64,000 nucleotides of DNA from Nakazawaea peltata (Eukaryota; Ascomycota; Pichiomycetes; Alaninales; Pachysolenaceae). The position numbers were made by a program, and so were the translations under genes. Shown in pieces: positions 28,187 to 39,689 of this stretch. How positions within the stretch are numbered: the stretch's first letter is position 1; every line of letters begins with the position of its first letter. The DNA is taken from assembly GCA_001599355.1 (NCBI GenBank), contig BCGQ01000006.1, positions 796,877-860,876 of the forward strand. The letters run 5' to 3'. The notes under the pieces were generated by a model. The model was not told the origin of the DNA. It ran no database searches and saw only the letters and a program-made list of their open reading frames with translations.

Positions 28187-30553
28187 ATGAACCAAAGTGG
28201 TAATAGTCTTAGGAGGACCAAGATCAGACCTCCTAAGAAAATCCTCTCCACTATGGAGGTGGATTTCGACAAGTCATGGGGCGTGTTGTCCTCTGCTATT
28301 GGTCAGATCCAGAAAAAGAACTCATCCAATTTGTCTTTTGAAGAGTTATATCGTACGTCTTACAAATTAGTGTTACGGAAATTCGGAAAGTCATTGTATA
28401 AAAATGTTAGGGAGGTGATCTCCAGTCATTTGACCGAGAATGTTCGGCCTCAAATTTTGGAACTGTACAGAGGAGCATCAGATAATAAGCAGGCCTTTTT
28501 AGTTCTGGTGAACCGCCATTGGCAGGACCATTTGCTCTCTATGAGGATGATAAGTGATGTGTTGATGTATTTGGACCGTGTCTATTCTAAGGAGAACCAT
28601 TTACCACTCATTTATGATGTGGGCATCAATCTTTTTTTGGAGAACATCATTAAGCTGAATGATAACGATATTGGAACTAAAGTGACATCAATAGTCCTCG
28701 AGGAAATCAACAAAAACAGAGATTATGGTATTTTGATCGATAAGTTCTTGATAAAGTCGGTGATATACATGTTTGAAACTTTAACACCTAGTGATAGTAG
28801 CAGCGTTGTAGGTGGACGTCCTTCAACTTCGTCTTCCGCCGCTGTACCTGCCGAGAACTACTACTTGGAGTATTTTGAACCGATATTGATCGAATCGTCT
28901 ACAGAATGCTACCAAAGGATCTCTGACGAAATCATGTCTTCCCTGAACGGTGTATTGTTCTTGGAGAAGACTGATTTATTCATCAAATCAGAGGAACAAA
29001 GAATTGTTCTTTACTTACCTGATAACACATTACCAAAGTTGATTGACTTGATGAATCAAATTTTAATAGCCTCCAATATAGATAAGATGATGAGCTTTGA
29101 GGTGAATGGTATCCATGGTCTTGTCAAATCTAAAAATTACTCTATGATGGAGAAAATTTACAAACTTCTCTCGAGATATGATGATGAACACACTGTGTTA
29201 GCAGTAAAATTGAATAAATTGATTGTAGATTTGGGTCTAGAGTTGATTGAACTGCTGAAACTGGAACACAATGGAAAGGATAAACTAGTCGCATTAGACT
29301 GGATAGAGAAAGTATTGGCATTGAAGGATCAACTTGGTCAATTACTTAAACTCAGTTTTAATATGGATACAGGACTCATGAAGTCAATTGAAAATCTGAT
29401 TATCGATTTCATTAATAAGAACTCAAAAGTTAGTGAATATTTGTCTCTTTTCATCGATGATCATATCAAGAAATCGGTCAAAGTCAAGTCCGATGAGCAG
29501 TATGAGGAGCTTTTTAATAATTCCATCATCATTTTCAGATACATCAAAGACAAGGACTTATTCGAGAAGTACTACAAGAACCATTTGGCTAAAAGATTGT
29601 TGAATCCTAAGGCATCCTCAATTGATTTAGAACGTATAATGATTAGCAAAATTAAGCTGGAGATTGGGCCTTCTTTGACTTCGAATTTGGAAGGAATGTT
29701 CAGAGATATAAAGATTTCTAGGGATATGATGGATGACTTCAAACAGCATATCCTGTCAATTGCTCCTCCTCTCGTTTCGGAGGAAAAGAAAAAACCTGCC
29801 TCTATCGATGTGAACATTCTCACCAGCACCTCATGGCCATTACCATTGACTAAGGATTTGGAGGTTGTGATCTACCCAGATGTAATGCAACAATTAAAAG
29901 AGCAATTCGAAAGTTTCTATTTATCGAAACATAATGCGAGGTCTTTACATTGGGCTCCTAATTTTGGTGCCGTCGATTTAAGAATTAGATTCAAGAAAAA
30001 ACTTTACGAAATTAACATGTCCACTTACGCTGCTATTATCATGATGTTATTTGACAACACAGAAGTGGGACACACATTTACCACCGAACAAATACATCAG
30101 TTGACACATATTCCAAAACCTGAATTAGCTAGACAGTTGCAGTCTTTGGCTGTGGCTCCAAGGACTAGACTTTTAACCAAGATACCAATGACCAAAGATA
30201 TTAAGGATTCAGATGTGTTCCTGATTAACGAAAGTTTTTCTTCCCCTTCGGTAAAAGTTAAAGTTTTCACCGTTTCAATGGCCAATAAAGTAGAGAATGA
30301 CTCGGAACGTCTGCTGACAATGGCTACTATCGATAAATCGAGGAAGCACGAGACAGATGCTGCAATTGTAAGAATCATGAAGGCCAGAAAGCAATTGAAG
30401 CATAACGAGTTAATTACAGAGACCATCAAGCAGCTTCAGCATAGATTTAAGCCACCACCTAGTTTGATCAAACAACGTATAGAACTGTTGCTCGAAAGAG
30501 AATATCTTGCAAGAGATGAGGATGATAAAACGGTATATCATTATTTAGCATAA
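28187..30553 (+). CDS. CUL3: Cullin 3, ubiquitin-ligase scaffold
   Basis: Scaffold of cullin-RING ligases that recruits BTB adaptors and Rbx1. The N-terminal KIRPPKK...W region and LSFEELYRTSYKLVLRKFGKSLY (about 48-70) are the cullin-3 signature. Cullin repeats follow, then the cullin homology domain (about 430-650, FRYIKDKDLFEKYYKNHLAKRLL) and the winged-helix neddylation domain with IVRIMKARKQLKHNELI, whose Lys is the Nedd8/Rub1 site. The C-terminus YLARDEDDKTVYHYLA is canonical. The length is 788 aa. A Ser-rich insert lies near residue 205. Promoter shared with SWC4. Confidence 0.94.
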   Translation: MNQSGNSLRRTKIRPPKKILSTMEVDFDKSWGVLSSAIGQIQKKNSSNLSFEELYRTSYKLVLRKFGKSLYKNVREVISSHLTENVRPQILELYRGASDNKQAFLVLVNRHWQDHLLSMRMISDVLMYLDRVYSKENHLPLIYDVGINLFLENIIKLNDNDIGTKVTSIVLEEINKNRDYGILIDKFLIKSVIYMFETLTPSDSSSVVGGRPSTSSSAAVPAENYYLEYFEPILIESSTECYQRISDEIMSSLNGVLFLEKTDLFIKSEEQRIVLYLPDNTLPKLIDLMNQILIASNIDKMMSFEVNGIHGLVKSKNYSMMEKIYKLLSRYDDEHTVLAVKLNKLIVDLGLELIELLKLEHNGKDKLVALDWIEKVLALKDQLGQLLKLSFNMDTGLMKSIENLIIDFINKNSKVSEYLSLFIDDHIKKSVKVKSDEQYEELFNNSIIIFRYIKDKDLFEKYYKNHLAKRLLNPKASSIDLERIMISKIKLEIGPSLTSNLEGMFRDIKISRDMMDDFKQHILSIAPPLVSEEKKKPASIDVNILTSTSWPLPLTKDLEVVIYPDVMQQLKEQFESFYLSKHNARSLHWAPNFGAVDLRIRFKKKLYEINMSTYAAIIMMLFDNTEVGHTFTTEQIHQLTHIPKPELARQLQSLAVAPRTRLLTKIPMTKDIKDSDVFLINESFSSPSVKVKVFTVSMANKVENDSERLLTMATIDKSRKHETDAAIVRIMKARKQLKHNELITETIKQLQHRFKPPPSLIKQRIELLLEREYLARDEDDKTVYHYLA

Positions 30554-30582
30554 GAAACGTCTTTAGAATAAGAATTTATGAT

Positions 30583-30627
30583 GACAAATTGTATGAGTAG
30601 ACGCCCTTTTTCTGTGACCAATTTGTC
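30583..30627. repeat. Inverted repeat in CUL3 3' flank
   Basis: Perfect 9-base arms GACAAATTG (30583-30591) and CAATTTGTC (30619-30627) with a 27-base loop, 30 bp past the CUL3 stop. It could be a 3'-UTR stem-loop. Confidence 0.5.
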
Positions 30628-30798
30628 TGACTCAACCCCGCTATTCGGGTCTCGCTTACACCTCCCTAGACTAACCCCCCCAGACGATAGCTGATAGCAC
30701 ATCTAATAAATTGCTCACTCCTGTGACGGAGGTTGTCAATGACAAACCTCTTTTCGCTGATTGGATTGAAATTGAGCGCCCCTATTTTCGTTAGTTCG

Positions 30799-30808
30799 CC
30801 GGTAGCGG
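30799..30808. promoter_or_regulatory. Leu3-type binding site CCGGTAGCGG
   Basis: Fits the everted CGG pattern CCG-N4-CGG recognised by Leu3, the alpha-isopropylmalate-sensing zinc-cluster regulator of leucine genes. It lies 263 bp upstream of the LEU1 ATG. The most common form is CCGGNNCCGG; this one differs at one base of the inner part. Confidence 0.55.
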
Positions 30809-31070
30809 GGAGTTGTGGCAAACTGAGGGCTATCATTTGATCGGGCCGGAGGGTAAAATCCTATTTTCAGTGAGTGTGCGCAACAGCAATTCCTCACCCA
30901 TAATAGCTCAGCGCCGTCTCCTAAAATCCTACTCTCACTGAGGAGAAGAGGATTCGATGAATCACCGAAAATTTTTCCCGCTCTCCCCTCAAACGGCTTT
31001 GCCTATAGATATATATATAGATAGTTGATCGCACGTCAGAAGCTCTTTGTTAGTATTTTTACGCCAGAAA

Positions 31071-33434
31071 ATGCCTGCTGCTACTACATCCGCACCAAAA
31101 ACCTTATACGATAAGGTTTTTGAAGACCATATCGTCCACAAAGATGATTCTGGTTCCTATTTATTATATATCGACCGTCATTTGGTTCATGAAGTCACCT
31201 CACCTCAAGCTTTCGAGGGTTTAAAGACTGCTGGCCGTAAGGTTAGAAGAACAGACTGTACTTTGCTGACTGTTGATCACAATATCCCAACCGACTCCAG
31301 AGCTGAATTGAAGTCCTTAGACACCTTCATTAAGCAAGATGATTCCAGATTGCAAGTCAAGACCTTGGAACAAAACGTCAAGGATTTCGGTGTCACCTAC
31401 TTCGGTATGGGTGATGCTCGTCAAGGTATTGTCCACGTTGTTGGTCCTGAGCAACTGTTCACCTTACCAGGTACTACTGTCGTCTGTGGTGATTCGCATA
31501 CTTCCACTCACGGTGCCTTTGGTGCTTTAGCCTTCGGTATCGGAACCTCTGAGGTTGAGCATGTCTTGGCTACTCAAACCATTATCCAAGCCAAATCCAA
31601 GAACATGAGAGTCAAGGTTGATGGTCAATTACTGCCAGGTATCACATCTAAGGATTTGATCTTACATATCATTGGTGTCATCGGAACCGCCGGTGGTACT
31701 GGAACCGTTATTGAGTTCTGTGGTGAGCTGATCGAGAAGCTTTCTATGGAGAGTAGAATGGCTATGTGTAATATGGCTATTGAGGGAGGTGCCAGAGCTG
31801 GTATGATCAAGCCAGATGAAACCACCTTCAAGTATTTGGAAGGTCGTCCTTTGGCTCCAAAGGGTGAGCAATGGACTAAGGCTGTCAACTACTGGAAGAC
31901 TTTATACAGTGATGAAGGTGCTCACTTCGATATCGATGTCTCTATCAAGGCTTCTGATGTCATTCCAACTATCACTTGGGGTAACTCTCCTCAAGATGCT
32001 CTTCCAATCACCGGAAAGGTTCCAGATCCTGCTAATGTCACCGACCCAGTCAAGAAGTCTGGTATGGAGCGTGCTTTGAAATACCAAGGTTTGACTCCAA
32101 ACACCCCATTGAAAGAATTGTACATTGACAAGCTGTTTATCGGTTCTTGTACCAACTCTCGTATCGAGGACTTGAGAGAGGCCGCTAAGGTTGCCAAGGG
32201 TAAGAAGAAGGCTGCCAATGTGAAGAGAGTCCTCGTTGTTCCAGGTTCTGGTTTGACCAAACTGCAGCTGGAGCGTGAGGGACTTGACAAGATCTTCATT
32301 GATGCTGGATTTGAATGGAGAGAAGCTGGTTGTTCCATGTGTCTTGGTATGAACCCAGATATCTTGGACCCACAAGAACGTTGTGCTTCCACCAGTAACA
32401 GAAACTTTGAGGGAAGACAAGGTGCCTTATCAAGAACTCATTTAATGTCCCCAGCCATGGCTGCTGCCGCTGCCATTTACGGTCATTTCGTAGATATCAG
32501 AGAAGTTGATTATGACAGATCTGATTTGGCTCAAGTTTCAATTGAACAAGAGCAAGATGACCAACTGTTACAAGATGCCATCTATGAACATGAGAAGGAG
32601 ATCTTGCCTAACGGTGAGACTGCTGAGGAATGGGAAAATGACAAGGTTTTGGATATCCCAGCTGATGACCATGCCGCTGCCGAAGCTGCCGAGAAGGAGG
32701 CTGCTGCCTCCAATACTCCAGCTTCTGCTCCGACTGGAATGGATCCTTTCCGTGTCCTTGAAGGTATCACTGCTCCATTGGATAAGGCTAACGTAGATAC
32801 CGACGCTATTATTCCAAAGCAATTCCTTAAGACTATTAAGAGAACTGGTTTACGTGTTGGTTTGTTCTATGAATTGAGATTCGAGAAGGATGCTAATGGA
32901 AAGGATGTCGAAACCGACTTCGTTCTTAATACTCCTCCTTACAGAGAAGCTGAAATTTTGTTGGTTACCGGAGACAACTTCGGTTGTGGTTCCTCTAGAG
33001 AACACGCTCCATGGGCCTTGAAGGACTTTGGTATCAAATCGATCATTGCTCCATCTTTCGGTGATATCTTCTACAACAACTCTTTCAAGAATGGTTTATT
33101 ACCTATCAGATTGGACCAAGAGGTGATCAGAAACGTCTTGTATCCTATTGCCAAGAGTGGTGAGAAGTTGATTATCGACTTGCCAAACCAACAAATCTTG
33201 GACTCTTCTAAGAAGGTTTTGGTCGACCACTTTGAGGTTGAGGCCTTCAGAAAGCATTGTTTGGTCAACGGTTTAGACGATATTGGAATCACCTTACAAA
33301 AGGAAGAATTCATCCAAAAGTACGAACTGATGAGAAGAGATAGATTCTCTTTCTTGGAAGGTGGATCTAAGTTGGTCAAGCCTATCAGAGGTACTAAGAG
33401 ATCACTCTATGGTGTTAAGGCTCCAGAGTGGTAA
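31071..33434 (+). CDS. LEU1: 3-isopropylmalate dehydratase (leucine synthesis)
   Basis: Fe-S enzyme that isomerises 2- to 3-isopropylmalate in the cytosol. It is a fusion of LeuC-like (about 14-500) and LeuD-like (about 560-787) domains, as in all fungi. Cluster ligands C360 (GSCTNSR), C421 and C424 ([10 protein letters not shown]) are visible, and the LeuD active loop is [13 protein letters not shown]. The length is 787 aa, against 779 in S. cerevisiae. The start is the ATG at 31071. Strong codon bias indicates high expression. CTG codons fall at positions where the family has Ala or a small residue, for example CTL-x-TVDHNIPT (31266), GE-x-IEKLSME and LxPGITSKD, while leucines use TTG/TTA/CTT. 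In S. cerevisiae LEU1 is YGL009C, tightly linked to CEN7. Confidence 0.97.
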   Translation: MPAATTSAPKTLYDKVFEDHIVHKDDSGSYLLYIDRHLVHEVTSPQAFEGLKTAGRKVRRTDCTLLTVDHNIPTDSRAELKSLDTFIKQDDSRLQVKTLEQNVKDFGVTYFGMGDARQGIVHVVGPEQLFTLPGTTVVCGDSHTSTHGAFGALAFGIGTSEVEHVLATQTIIQAKSKNMRVKVDGQLLPGITSKDLILHIIGVIGTAGGTGTVIEFCGELIEKLSMESRMAMCNMAIEGGARAGMIKPDETTFKYLEGRPLAPKGEQWTKAVNYWKTLYSDEGAHFDIDVSIKASDVIPTITWGNSPQDALPITGKVPDPANVTDPVKKSGMERALKYQGLTPNTPLKELYIDKLFIGSCTNSRIEDLREAAKVAKGKKKAANVKRVLVVPGSGLTKLQLEREGLDKIFIDAGFEWREAGCSMCLGMNPDILDPQERCASTSNRNFEGRQGALSRTHLMSPAMAAAAAIYGHFVDIREVDYDRSDLAQVSIEQEQDDQLLQDAIYEHEKEILPNGETAEEWENDKVLDIPADDHAAAEAAEKEAAASNTPASAPTGMDPFRVLEGITAPLDKANVDTDAIIPKQFLKTIKRTGLRVGLFYELRFEKDANGKDVETDFVLNTPPYREAEILLVTGDNFGCGSSREHAPWALKDFGIKSIIAPSFGDIFYNNSFKNGLLPIRLDQEVIRNVLYPIAKSGEKLIIDLPNQQILDSSKKVLVDHFEVEAFRKHCLVNGLDDIGITLQKEEFIQKYELMRRDRFSFLEGGSKLVKPIRGTKRSLYGVKAPEW

Positions 33435-33528
33435 GCCTGGTGTATACTATAGTTTTAGTTATTTTGTCATCAATATTTATTTATATACATACAATTCTCA
33501 TCTAGTCATTGCTGTAGGTACCTCATGA

Positions 33529-35785
33529 TCATTCCTTGATTAAAAGGTCAGTATGATCACCGTTATTCTCAATAACGAATCCATTCTCATTAGCCAAATG
33601 AAGAAGACAAATGAAACAAAAACTTGTCGACAAGTCATTCTTCAGCTCGGGTGTATATTTGGTAGATATATCTTGAATAAGATCTGTGAATTTAAATAGA
33701 GTTTTATCTTGTGTATCAGATTCGATTTCAGTGTCCTGATTGTCTTTATCTTTATCTTGTCCGATCTCTTCTATCTTCTCTTCATTTTCTTTCTCCATTT
33801 CTACAATATCATTTTCAGATACCAGAATTCTTCCTCTGATACTATTAAAGGAATCCCACAAATTGTCTTTTAATAATCTGACATCGACTCTTTTGGCAAC
33901 ACGAGCGAAATTGATTGTATTCGGCTGGAATCTTGAGAGTGTTTGCATGACCCCGGCGATTATTCCCCCATTTCCTGTAGACACAGGGCCAATTGCACTT
34001 CCATTACCCATCTCATCACCGAAACTCAGTCCTCCAGGACCAAATGCATCTCCGAATGATTGATGGATCTCCAGAAGGTCATTCTCCAACACAGCATCCA
34101 AACGTTTATTACGCCACAGCTCTGGTGAGTTCTCCATTTCATTTTTCTTGGCAGCTTCAGCAGCTGCATATTGCGTAGCATAGAAATTCTCGTCGATTCT
34201 CGAAGGATGTTCCTCGGTTCCAAATGTTGTCTTTCTAGAGCTGAACAATGCTGTGCTAATCAATTTGCGAGGTTTCAATGAGAGATAGATGAAATTTTTA
34301 GTAGTAAATTGTTGATCCTCAGGTAAAAGATTGTAAGATTCCGATTTCCAAAGTGATTTCGATTGGACAAGATTCTTTTTGGATCTCTTGAAGATCTCCT
34401 CATCAGGTAAGTAATCCAGATCTGAAAGAAAATCAATAATGAGCTCCTCATTCTGACGAGGTCTTCTTTTGGTAGTATTCACAGCTGAAGATGCAGCTGT
34501 TGAAGAAGGTGCAGGTGTTCCAGAAGCCGAATCCGGTTCACTAGCAACACCACCAGCCACCGTAGCTGCATCTTCTTGTCCCTTCAAATATTTCCTCAAA
34601 TTAGCTATTTTCCAATTCTCAGGACCAGCCCAAGATCTCATCTGTGTCACTACTCCATCAAAATATCCCATTAATGATAAATCCGGTTCATTGGAGTTCC
34701 TCAATAATGATTTCTCCAGGGAGTTATCATTGAAAAGCAGGAGCATCGTCTTATTTGGACCTTCATTGGAAACATTGTCCTCTCTATACATTGCCGAAAT
34801 ATCAAACATTTGAGTATTCCCTATTAAATCATCCTGCGCAGCGTCATCACCCCCCATATCGAAAAGATCTGCTCCTCCCCCAATATCAAAATCACCGGCT
34901 TCATCCTGCGCAGCCCCAGTGTCAAATGCAAATGGCTCCAGATTTTGAAGTTGTTCTAATATGTCTGCCAGAGAGTTACCTGATCCTGATCCAATCTGTT
35001 CAAGAGATTTCATGGATGGACACACTACAACATCATCGGTGGTGAAATTGAGCAAATTTCGTATTTGCCCCAAATTTATAACCCGATTTTTATGAGACTC
35101 AGGTTCTACGGGGTCTTGGTCCTTCTCTTGATTGTCTTTATCAGTCTGCGCAGCGGCTGCCGTATCGAACATGATCCTTCCATTACCATCAATATGAAGC
35201 ATATTCAAAAGGAAACTTTTGGCCCCTCCTTCATCGAATTCTTGTAAAGTTTTTTTAAACACCGGATCCAAGATCAATTGTCCATCTACTTTCTTAGCAC
35301 GGATAAATTTGAAAGATTTCAGTAAGGTGGTGGAACGTCGAAGCAGAGTTCGACTAGCACGGGAGGCCAGGGTTGCCTCACCGGAATCTTCATCTGCATT
35401 ACCTTCGCCATCTTCGCCATCTTCACCTTCTTCTTCATCATCATTATTCCTACTAGATAATCCACTAAGTAATCTACCTACTTCAGTAGCAGCAGAGTCG
35501 ATTCTGGAAGTGTAAATCTTCACACAACCATCTAAGGTGGCCGAGGCTCGCTGGAAATTGATACTATCTCCTTCACGAAGCACTGATAATTCATGAAAAT
35601 AGTCAATTAACGCCACATCCCAACTATTGGAGGCATTGATTTTCTGGTCATCTCTGTTAGTATGGTTATAAAGTGTACGAACCCCCCTAAATATCTAAAA
35701 TACTCACGTTATCAGTAGCTAATTTGATCCAGTTATCGAAATCTTCCTTCGAGGCACTGTTTAATGGTCCATCTATCGCCACCAT
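33529..35785 (-). CDS. BRN1: Condensin kleisin subunit Brn1, one intron
   Basis: Kleisin (barren/CAP-H) that bridges Smc2 and Smc4 in condensin for mitotic chromosome compaction. Exon 1 is 35785-35708 (26 codons, ending NWIKLATDN). The 64-nt intron 35707-35644 has a GTGAGT donor and a TACTAAC branch. Exon 2 is 35643-33529. Across the junction the protein reads KINASNSWDVALIDYFHE, which is the conserved Brn1 block, so the gene model is secure; 730 aa in total. Other conserved parts are GDSINFQRAS and TLDGCVKIYTSRIDS, and the C-terminal winged-helix region before the stop. Acidic linkers are typical. Convergent with LEU1, 94 bp between stops. Confidence 0.95.
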
Positions 35786-36017
35786 GATGTCTCACTCTCG
35801 CCTTCAATCCCCAAGTCGTCTCTTCTACTCATCTCTCATACTGTAAATAAAAAGGTAAACAAAAGATGAAATTGGGACGCGAAGTCGTGAATGAAATATC
35901 AAATACCGAATCCGGAAACTAACAAAAGTAGTGCAATCAGTCACAATTATCCCAATATGGAATCACTACAGGTATCCCCTTTTAATAGTTCAGTAAAGTA
36001 CATTCAAATTCATTTAT

Positions 36018-39000
36018 TTAGAAGCCGAAAGGATTATCGGCAGTTGCATTAGCCAAATTGGCACGACCAGTCTTTTGGGGTTGCAAACCAGCATTACCGA
36101 AACCAAATCCAGTAGGTTGGGCCAGTAAAGGTTGATCTGAACCTATTGGCTGTTGCATTTGCATTGGCTGGAAGGTTTGTTGAGGGAACATTTGACCAGC
36201 AGCAAACATATTTGGCAGTTGTTGCTGACCAAATTGAGGTTGCTGACCGAATTGAGGTTGACCAAACGACTGTTGACCAAATTGTTGTTGCTGTGGTTGA
36301 CCAAACTGTGGTTGTTGACCGAATTGTGGTTGACCAAAAGGTTGTTGACCAAATGAAGTTCCAGGGAACCCTCCAGTAACCAGTGGTGCTTGAGCAGGTG
36401 GTTGCGAAATAGAGGTGTTCAGGAACATGTTAGTCATTCCCGTCATGGCACTGCCAAATGGTTGCGAGCTTACAGGAACATTGGTATTAGTTTTCTGTGG
36501 TTGCAAAGGTTGGATTGAACCAGTTGGTTGGGCTCCAAATCCGAATGAAGTTGCTGGGATACCACCAGTTGGCAAGCCACCAGTAGGCATTGTAGCCAAA
36601 TTTCCACCGGTCTTTTGAACAAGCATCTGACCAAATGAAGTCTGAGGCATGAACCCTCCAGTCTTTTGTGGTCCACCAGTAGGAGCAGAAGCAAGAGGAT
36701 TAGCCCCAAAGGACAAAGCTGGCATAGCTCCAAAGGAAGTAGGTGGCATTGAAATTCCAGTAGGATTTGTGGTGATTGGAAGTTGACCAAAGGAAGTAGC
36801 CGGAATAGGCAAAGGAGCAGCAGCTCCAGTAGGCAAAGCAGCCAAACCAGCACCACCAGTAGCTTGTAATGGAACCAAACCAGCACCTCCAGTACGCTGT
36901 AATGGAACTAAGCCAGCACCACCAGTACGTTGTAATGGAACTAAACTAGCACCACCAGTGGCCTGTAAAGGTACGAATCCAGTAGGAGTCAGAGTGAGGA
37001 ATCCTCCTCCAGTCATTTGAATTGGTACAAAACCAGTAGGTTGAGCAGTCAATAAACCAGCACCTCCAGTGAATTGAGAGACCATAATAGAACCACTGGT
37101 CAATTGAGGGTTCAATGCGGTATAGTTCAGAGAACTAGAAGCAAGTCCAGCTCCAGGACCGGTCTTTAATGGTTCTAAAACAGGAGCAGAAGGCTTAGCA
37201 GGAGGTTGAGCAGAAGCTCCAACAGGACTCTTCGAATCAAACAGCTTGTCAATAGGTTTCAAACTAATAAGATCAGAGATGGAACCATTCAATTGCTGTT
37301 GAGATGGGAGTCTCGATGGAGTCTCAGGTAAAGTAAGATCCATTTGAGATGAGGTCTTAGCAGCAGGTTTGACAGCCCAAGCATCGTCTTCAAACGACGC
37401 ACCACCTGCTGGTGCTGAGTTAGAACCTGTCTTAACAGGACTCAACTTGGAAACATCGACCTTCTCTGGACTTACCAATCTATCTGTACTCAAGTTACCA
37501 TTCTTCAAGAAACCAGCTCCATTGGATTCACCTTCACCCTTCTTTCTATCGAATTTGTTATCCAAGAACTTCATAACCCTCAAGATATCTCCCTCTCTCA
37601 ACCCAAGAGTTCTAAGTAATGAAGGAGAAATATCCTCCAAGATATTCTCATCCATTTGTTCCTTGTTGAAATTGATTTGATAGCGTTGACAATTGTTAGG
37701 ATCGACACCACAACTGAGGAAAAATTCAAACCAATCATAACTTGGATCAGCAGCTTGAGGGATCTTAGCCGGTTTAGGAGCCTCTTCAACAACAGAAGGA
37801 CGCAGTGGAGCAGGTGGAGCAGCCTCTTCAACAGGAGCAGCAGCCTTTGGTTTCTGCTTATAATTGTCCAAAGACATTCCGGTGATTCTCTCGACATATT
37901 CCAAATCTTCAGTAGACAATTTAGGAGCTTGAACAGCGATCTTAACACCATTCAGTTTATGTAAATGAATCTTTCCATCGACACATCCCAAAAACTCCAG
38001 CTCCACTTTGAAAGATCCGGACCGATCGATCCAAGTGCGCACTCTATGAGGATTTGGCTTGGATTTGTCAGGAGAAGCCCCGGCACCACCAGCAGCTGCG
38101 GCATCCGAAGACGCGCGCTCACTTTCCCTCTTCAGACGCGCCTTCTCATCACGACGTCTAATTCTTTCCCTCTCTTCTCTGTTGCGCAATTCGCGATCTT
38201 TCTTCAGTAATCTGCGCCTCTCCTTTTCCAACTCTTTCTCTAATTCTTGCTCTCTTTTCAGATGCTCTGCGCGTAATTTTTCTTTTTCCCTTTCCTTTCT
38301 CTTCTTTTTGTTCGGATTGGCTACTCTTTGACTCACTTTGCTCAACAAGTTGGACGATGAAGATCTTCTCATTGTCTTGGTCAACTCAACGTAGTTCGAA
38401 GGAATCACACCTTTCAGCCCGGTATCGATGATCTCCACCATCCACCAGTCCTTGGATTTCTTATCGTTGATGATGTAAACCATATCATTTTCCTTAACAG
38501 TGAGCTCATCCTCTGATGCCGCTTCAAAATCAAAGATAATACGTCCGGTTTTGTATCCATTCAGCTTAGCAGGTGTCAGGGCCAGCTTCACCTCGTTCAA
38601 ACCTTTCATCGAGATGGCTCCCTTAACATCTCCTAAGATTGAGACAATCAGCTCGGCCGAATCTTTCGATCCTGCATGTAACTCAATGTTCAGATAAGGC
38701 TTTTCAAATTCTAAAAATACGTGCTTCTTTTCATTACTGAAGTTGAGTAAATTGGCGACCTTCCATTGTCTGGAGGTTCCACCAGTACTGGCATCTGGTG
38801 ACAAGTAAATAGTGGCATTTCCAATACCTAAAGTATTCTTGAGTTTCTTACCTTTAGAGTCAATTTCTTGTACTGGCCAGGTGAAGAAATCATCTTTGAC
38901 AAAATCGGCTGCTGCGTCTTCAGCATCATAATACTCGTCTTCATCGTTGTCTAAATCATTTGTATTCATAGTAGAAGCTCTAGATCTACCTTGGCCTGGA

Positions 39001-39689
39001 CGTGAAGGCATTGGAGGAGCTTCTTCATAATCGTCTTGAAGTTGCTGAGTTAACACAGCAGGAGCTGGGGCCGAAGGCTGAGGTTCATAACGTTGTTGAT
39101 ATTGATCTAATTGAGGAGAATTCTTCATTGGCAATGCAGGTGGTACTTCTTCTTGAGGCAGGAGATCCGGAACTGCAGGTGCAGAAACTGGTTCTGCAGC
39201 CGGTTGCTGATCAATTCTCTTAGGTGGAGGCAAGAAACTATTAGCCACCAGAGAAGATCCGTAAGTACCAGAAGCTGAAGCACCAGCAGGAGCAGACGCA
39301 GATGCACCAGCTCCCATCTCAATATAATTCGCAGGAACAAATCCGAAACTACCAGAAACACCAACTAAGATCCAGTCTTCATCTGACAAATCATAGACAT
39401 CGAAATTTGCTCCCTCAGAGAAGGACAACTCTTCATCAGTCTGCTTCTCATAATCATACAATGCCACAGCATGGTCAATTACAGGTGCCTGCTCAATATA
39501 ATTGGATGGAACCAAACCAACAGGCTCTTCCGCTTCAGCGCCTACCACTCTCTTCTTCACCTTCCACCAATCGTCGACATCCGAAGTCTCCAAGAGATAC
39601 AACAAGTCGTTCTCCGTCAAGGCCAATTCTTCCTCACCTTGAGGTTCATAATCGTAGAGCGCCTTGTAGACACCAATGAAAGTGGACAT
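36018..39689 (-). CDS. SLA1: Endocytic adaptor and actin regulator Sla1
   Basis: Clathrin adaptor at cortical actin patches; binds NPFxD cargo and Las17. It has two SH3 domains at about 5-65 and 70-125, a third at about 376-435, a highly charged Arg/Glu coiled region (455-530), SHD1 at about 545-605 (binds NPFxD), and a SAM-like SHD2 at about 648-710. A long C-terminal half follows with many LxxQxTG-type motifs (VPLQRTGG, LTAQPTGF, VPLQATGG), the sites phosphorylated by Prk1/Ark1. A QPQFGQ prion-like stretch is near the end, and the protein closes with DNPFGF, an EH-domain ligand. At 1223 aa it compares with 1244 in S. cerevisiae (YBL007C, near CEN2). Start ATG at 39689. Confidence 0.96.
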   Translation of the reverse strand: MSTFIGVYKALYDYEPQGEEELALTENDLLYLLETSDVDDWWKVKKRVVGAEAEEPVGLVPSNYIEQAPVIDHAVALYDYEKQTDEELSFSEGANFDVYDLSDEDWILVGVSGSFGFVPANYIEMGAGASASAPAGASASGTYGSSLVANSFLPPPKRIDQQPAAEPVSAPAVPDLLPQEEVPPALPMKNSPQLDQYQQRYEPQPSAPAPAVLTQQLQDDYEEAPPMPSRPGQGRSRASTMNTNDLDNDEDEYYDAEDAAADFVKDDFFTWPVQEIDSKGKKLKNTLGIGNATIYLSPDASTGGTSRQWKVANLLNFSNEKKHVFLEFEKPYLNIELHAGSKDSAELIVSILGDVKGAISMKGLNEVKLALTPAKLNGYKTGRIIFDFEAASEDELTVKENDMVYIINDKKSKDWWMVEIIDTGLKGVIPSNYVELTKTMRRSSSSNLLSKVSQRVANPNKKKRKEREKEKLRAEHLKREQELEKELEKERRRLLKKDRELRNREERERIRRRDEKARLKRESERASSDAAAAGGAGASPDKSKPNPHRVRTWIDRSGSFKVELEFLGCVDGKIHLHKLNGVKIAVQAPKLSTEDLEYVERITGMSLDNYKQKPKAAAPVEEAAPPAPLRPSVVEEAPKPAKIPQAADPSYDWFEFFLSCGVDPNNCQRYQINFNKEQMDENILEDISPSLLRTLGLREGDILRVMKFLDNKFDRKKGEGESNGAGFLKNGNLSTDRLVSPEKVDVSKLSPVKTGSNSAPAGGASFEDDAWAVKPAAKTSSQMDLTLPETPSRLPSQQQLNGSISDLISLKPIDKLFDSKSPVGASAQPPAKPSAPVLEPLKTGPGAGLASSSLNYTALNPQLTSGSIMVSQFTGGAGLLTAQPTGFVPIQMTGGGFLTLTPTGFVPLQATGGASLVPLQRTGGAGLVPLQRTGGAGLVPLQATGGAGLAALPTGAAAPLPIPATSFGQLPITTNPTGISMPPTSFGAMPALSFGANPLASAPTGGPQKTGGFMPQTSFGQMLVQKTGGNLATMPTGGLPTGGIPATSFGFGAQPTGSIQPLQPQKTNTNVPVSSQPFGSAMTGMTNMFLNTSISQPPAQAPLVTGGFPGTSFGQQPFGQPQFGQQPQFGQPQQQQFGQQSFGQPQFGQQPQFGQQQLPNMFAAGQMFPQQTFQPMQMQQPIGSDQPLLAQPTGFGFGNAGLQPQKTGRANLANATADNPFGF
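36220..36355. repeat. Repeats encoding FGQ/QPQFGQ units in SLA1
   Basis: Short degenerate direct repeats of a TTGACCAAA/TTGACCGAA unit (minus strand: FGQ codons). Length variation between strains is likely. Confidence 0.7.

Larger units (their letters stand above)
30554..31070. other. Intergenic: CUL3 3' flank and LEU1 promoter
   Basis: Contains the stem-loop at 30583-30627, a Leu3-type site at 30799-30808 and a TATA-like run (TATAGATATATATA, about 31004-31017) roughly 60 bp before the LEU1 ATG. Confidence 0.7.

Noticed and set aside
30578-30630. C/D-box snoRNA (ATGATGA ... CTGA)
   Set aside because: The complementary arms lie inside the boxes, not outside, and there is no guide-like layout.
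31071-33434. CUG read as serine (CTG-Ser clade)
   Set aside because: The conserved positions expect alanine and are not typical serine sites.
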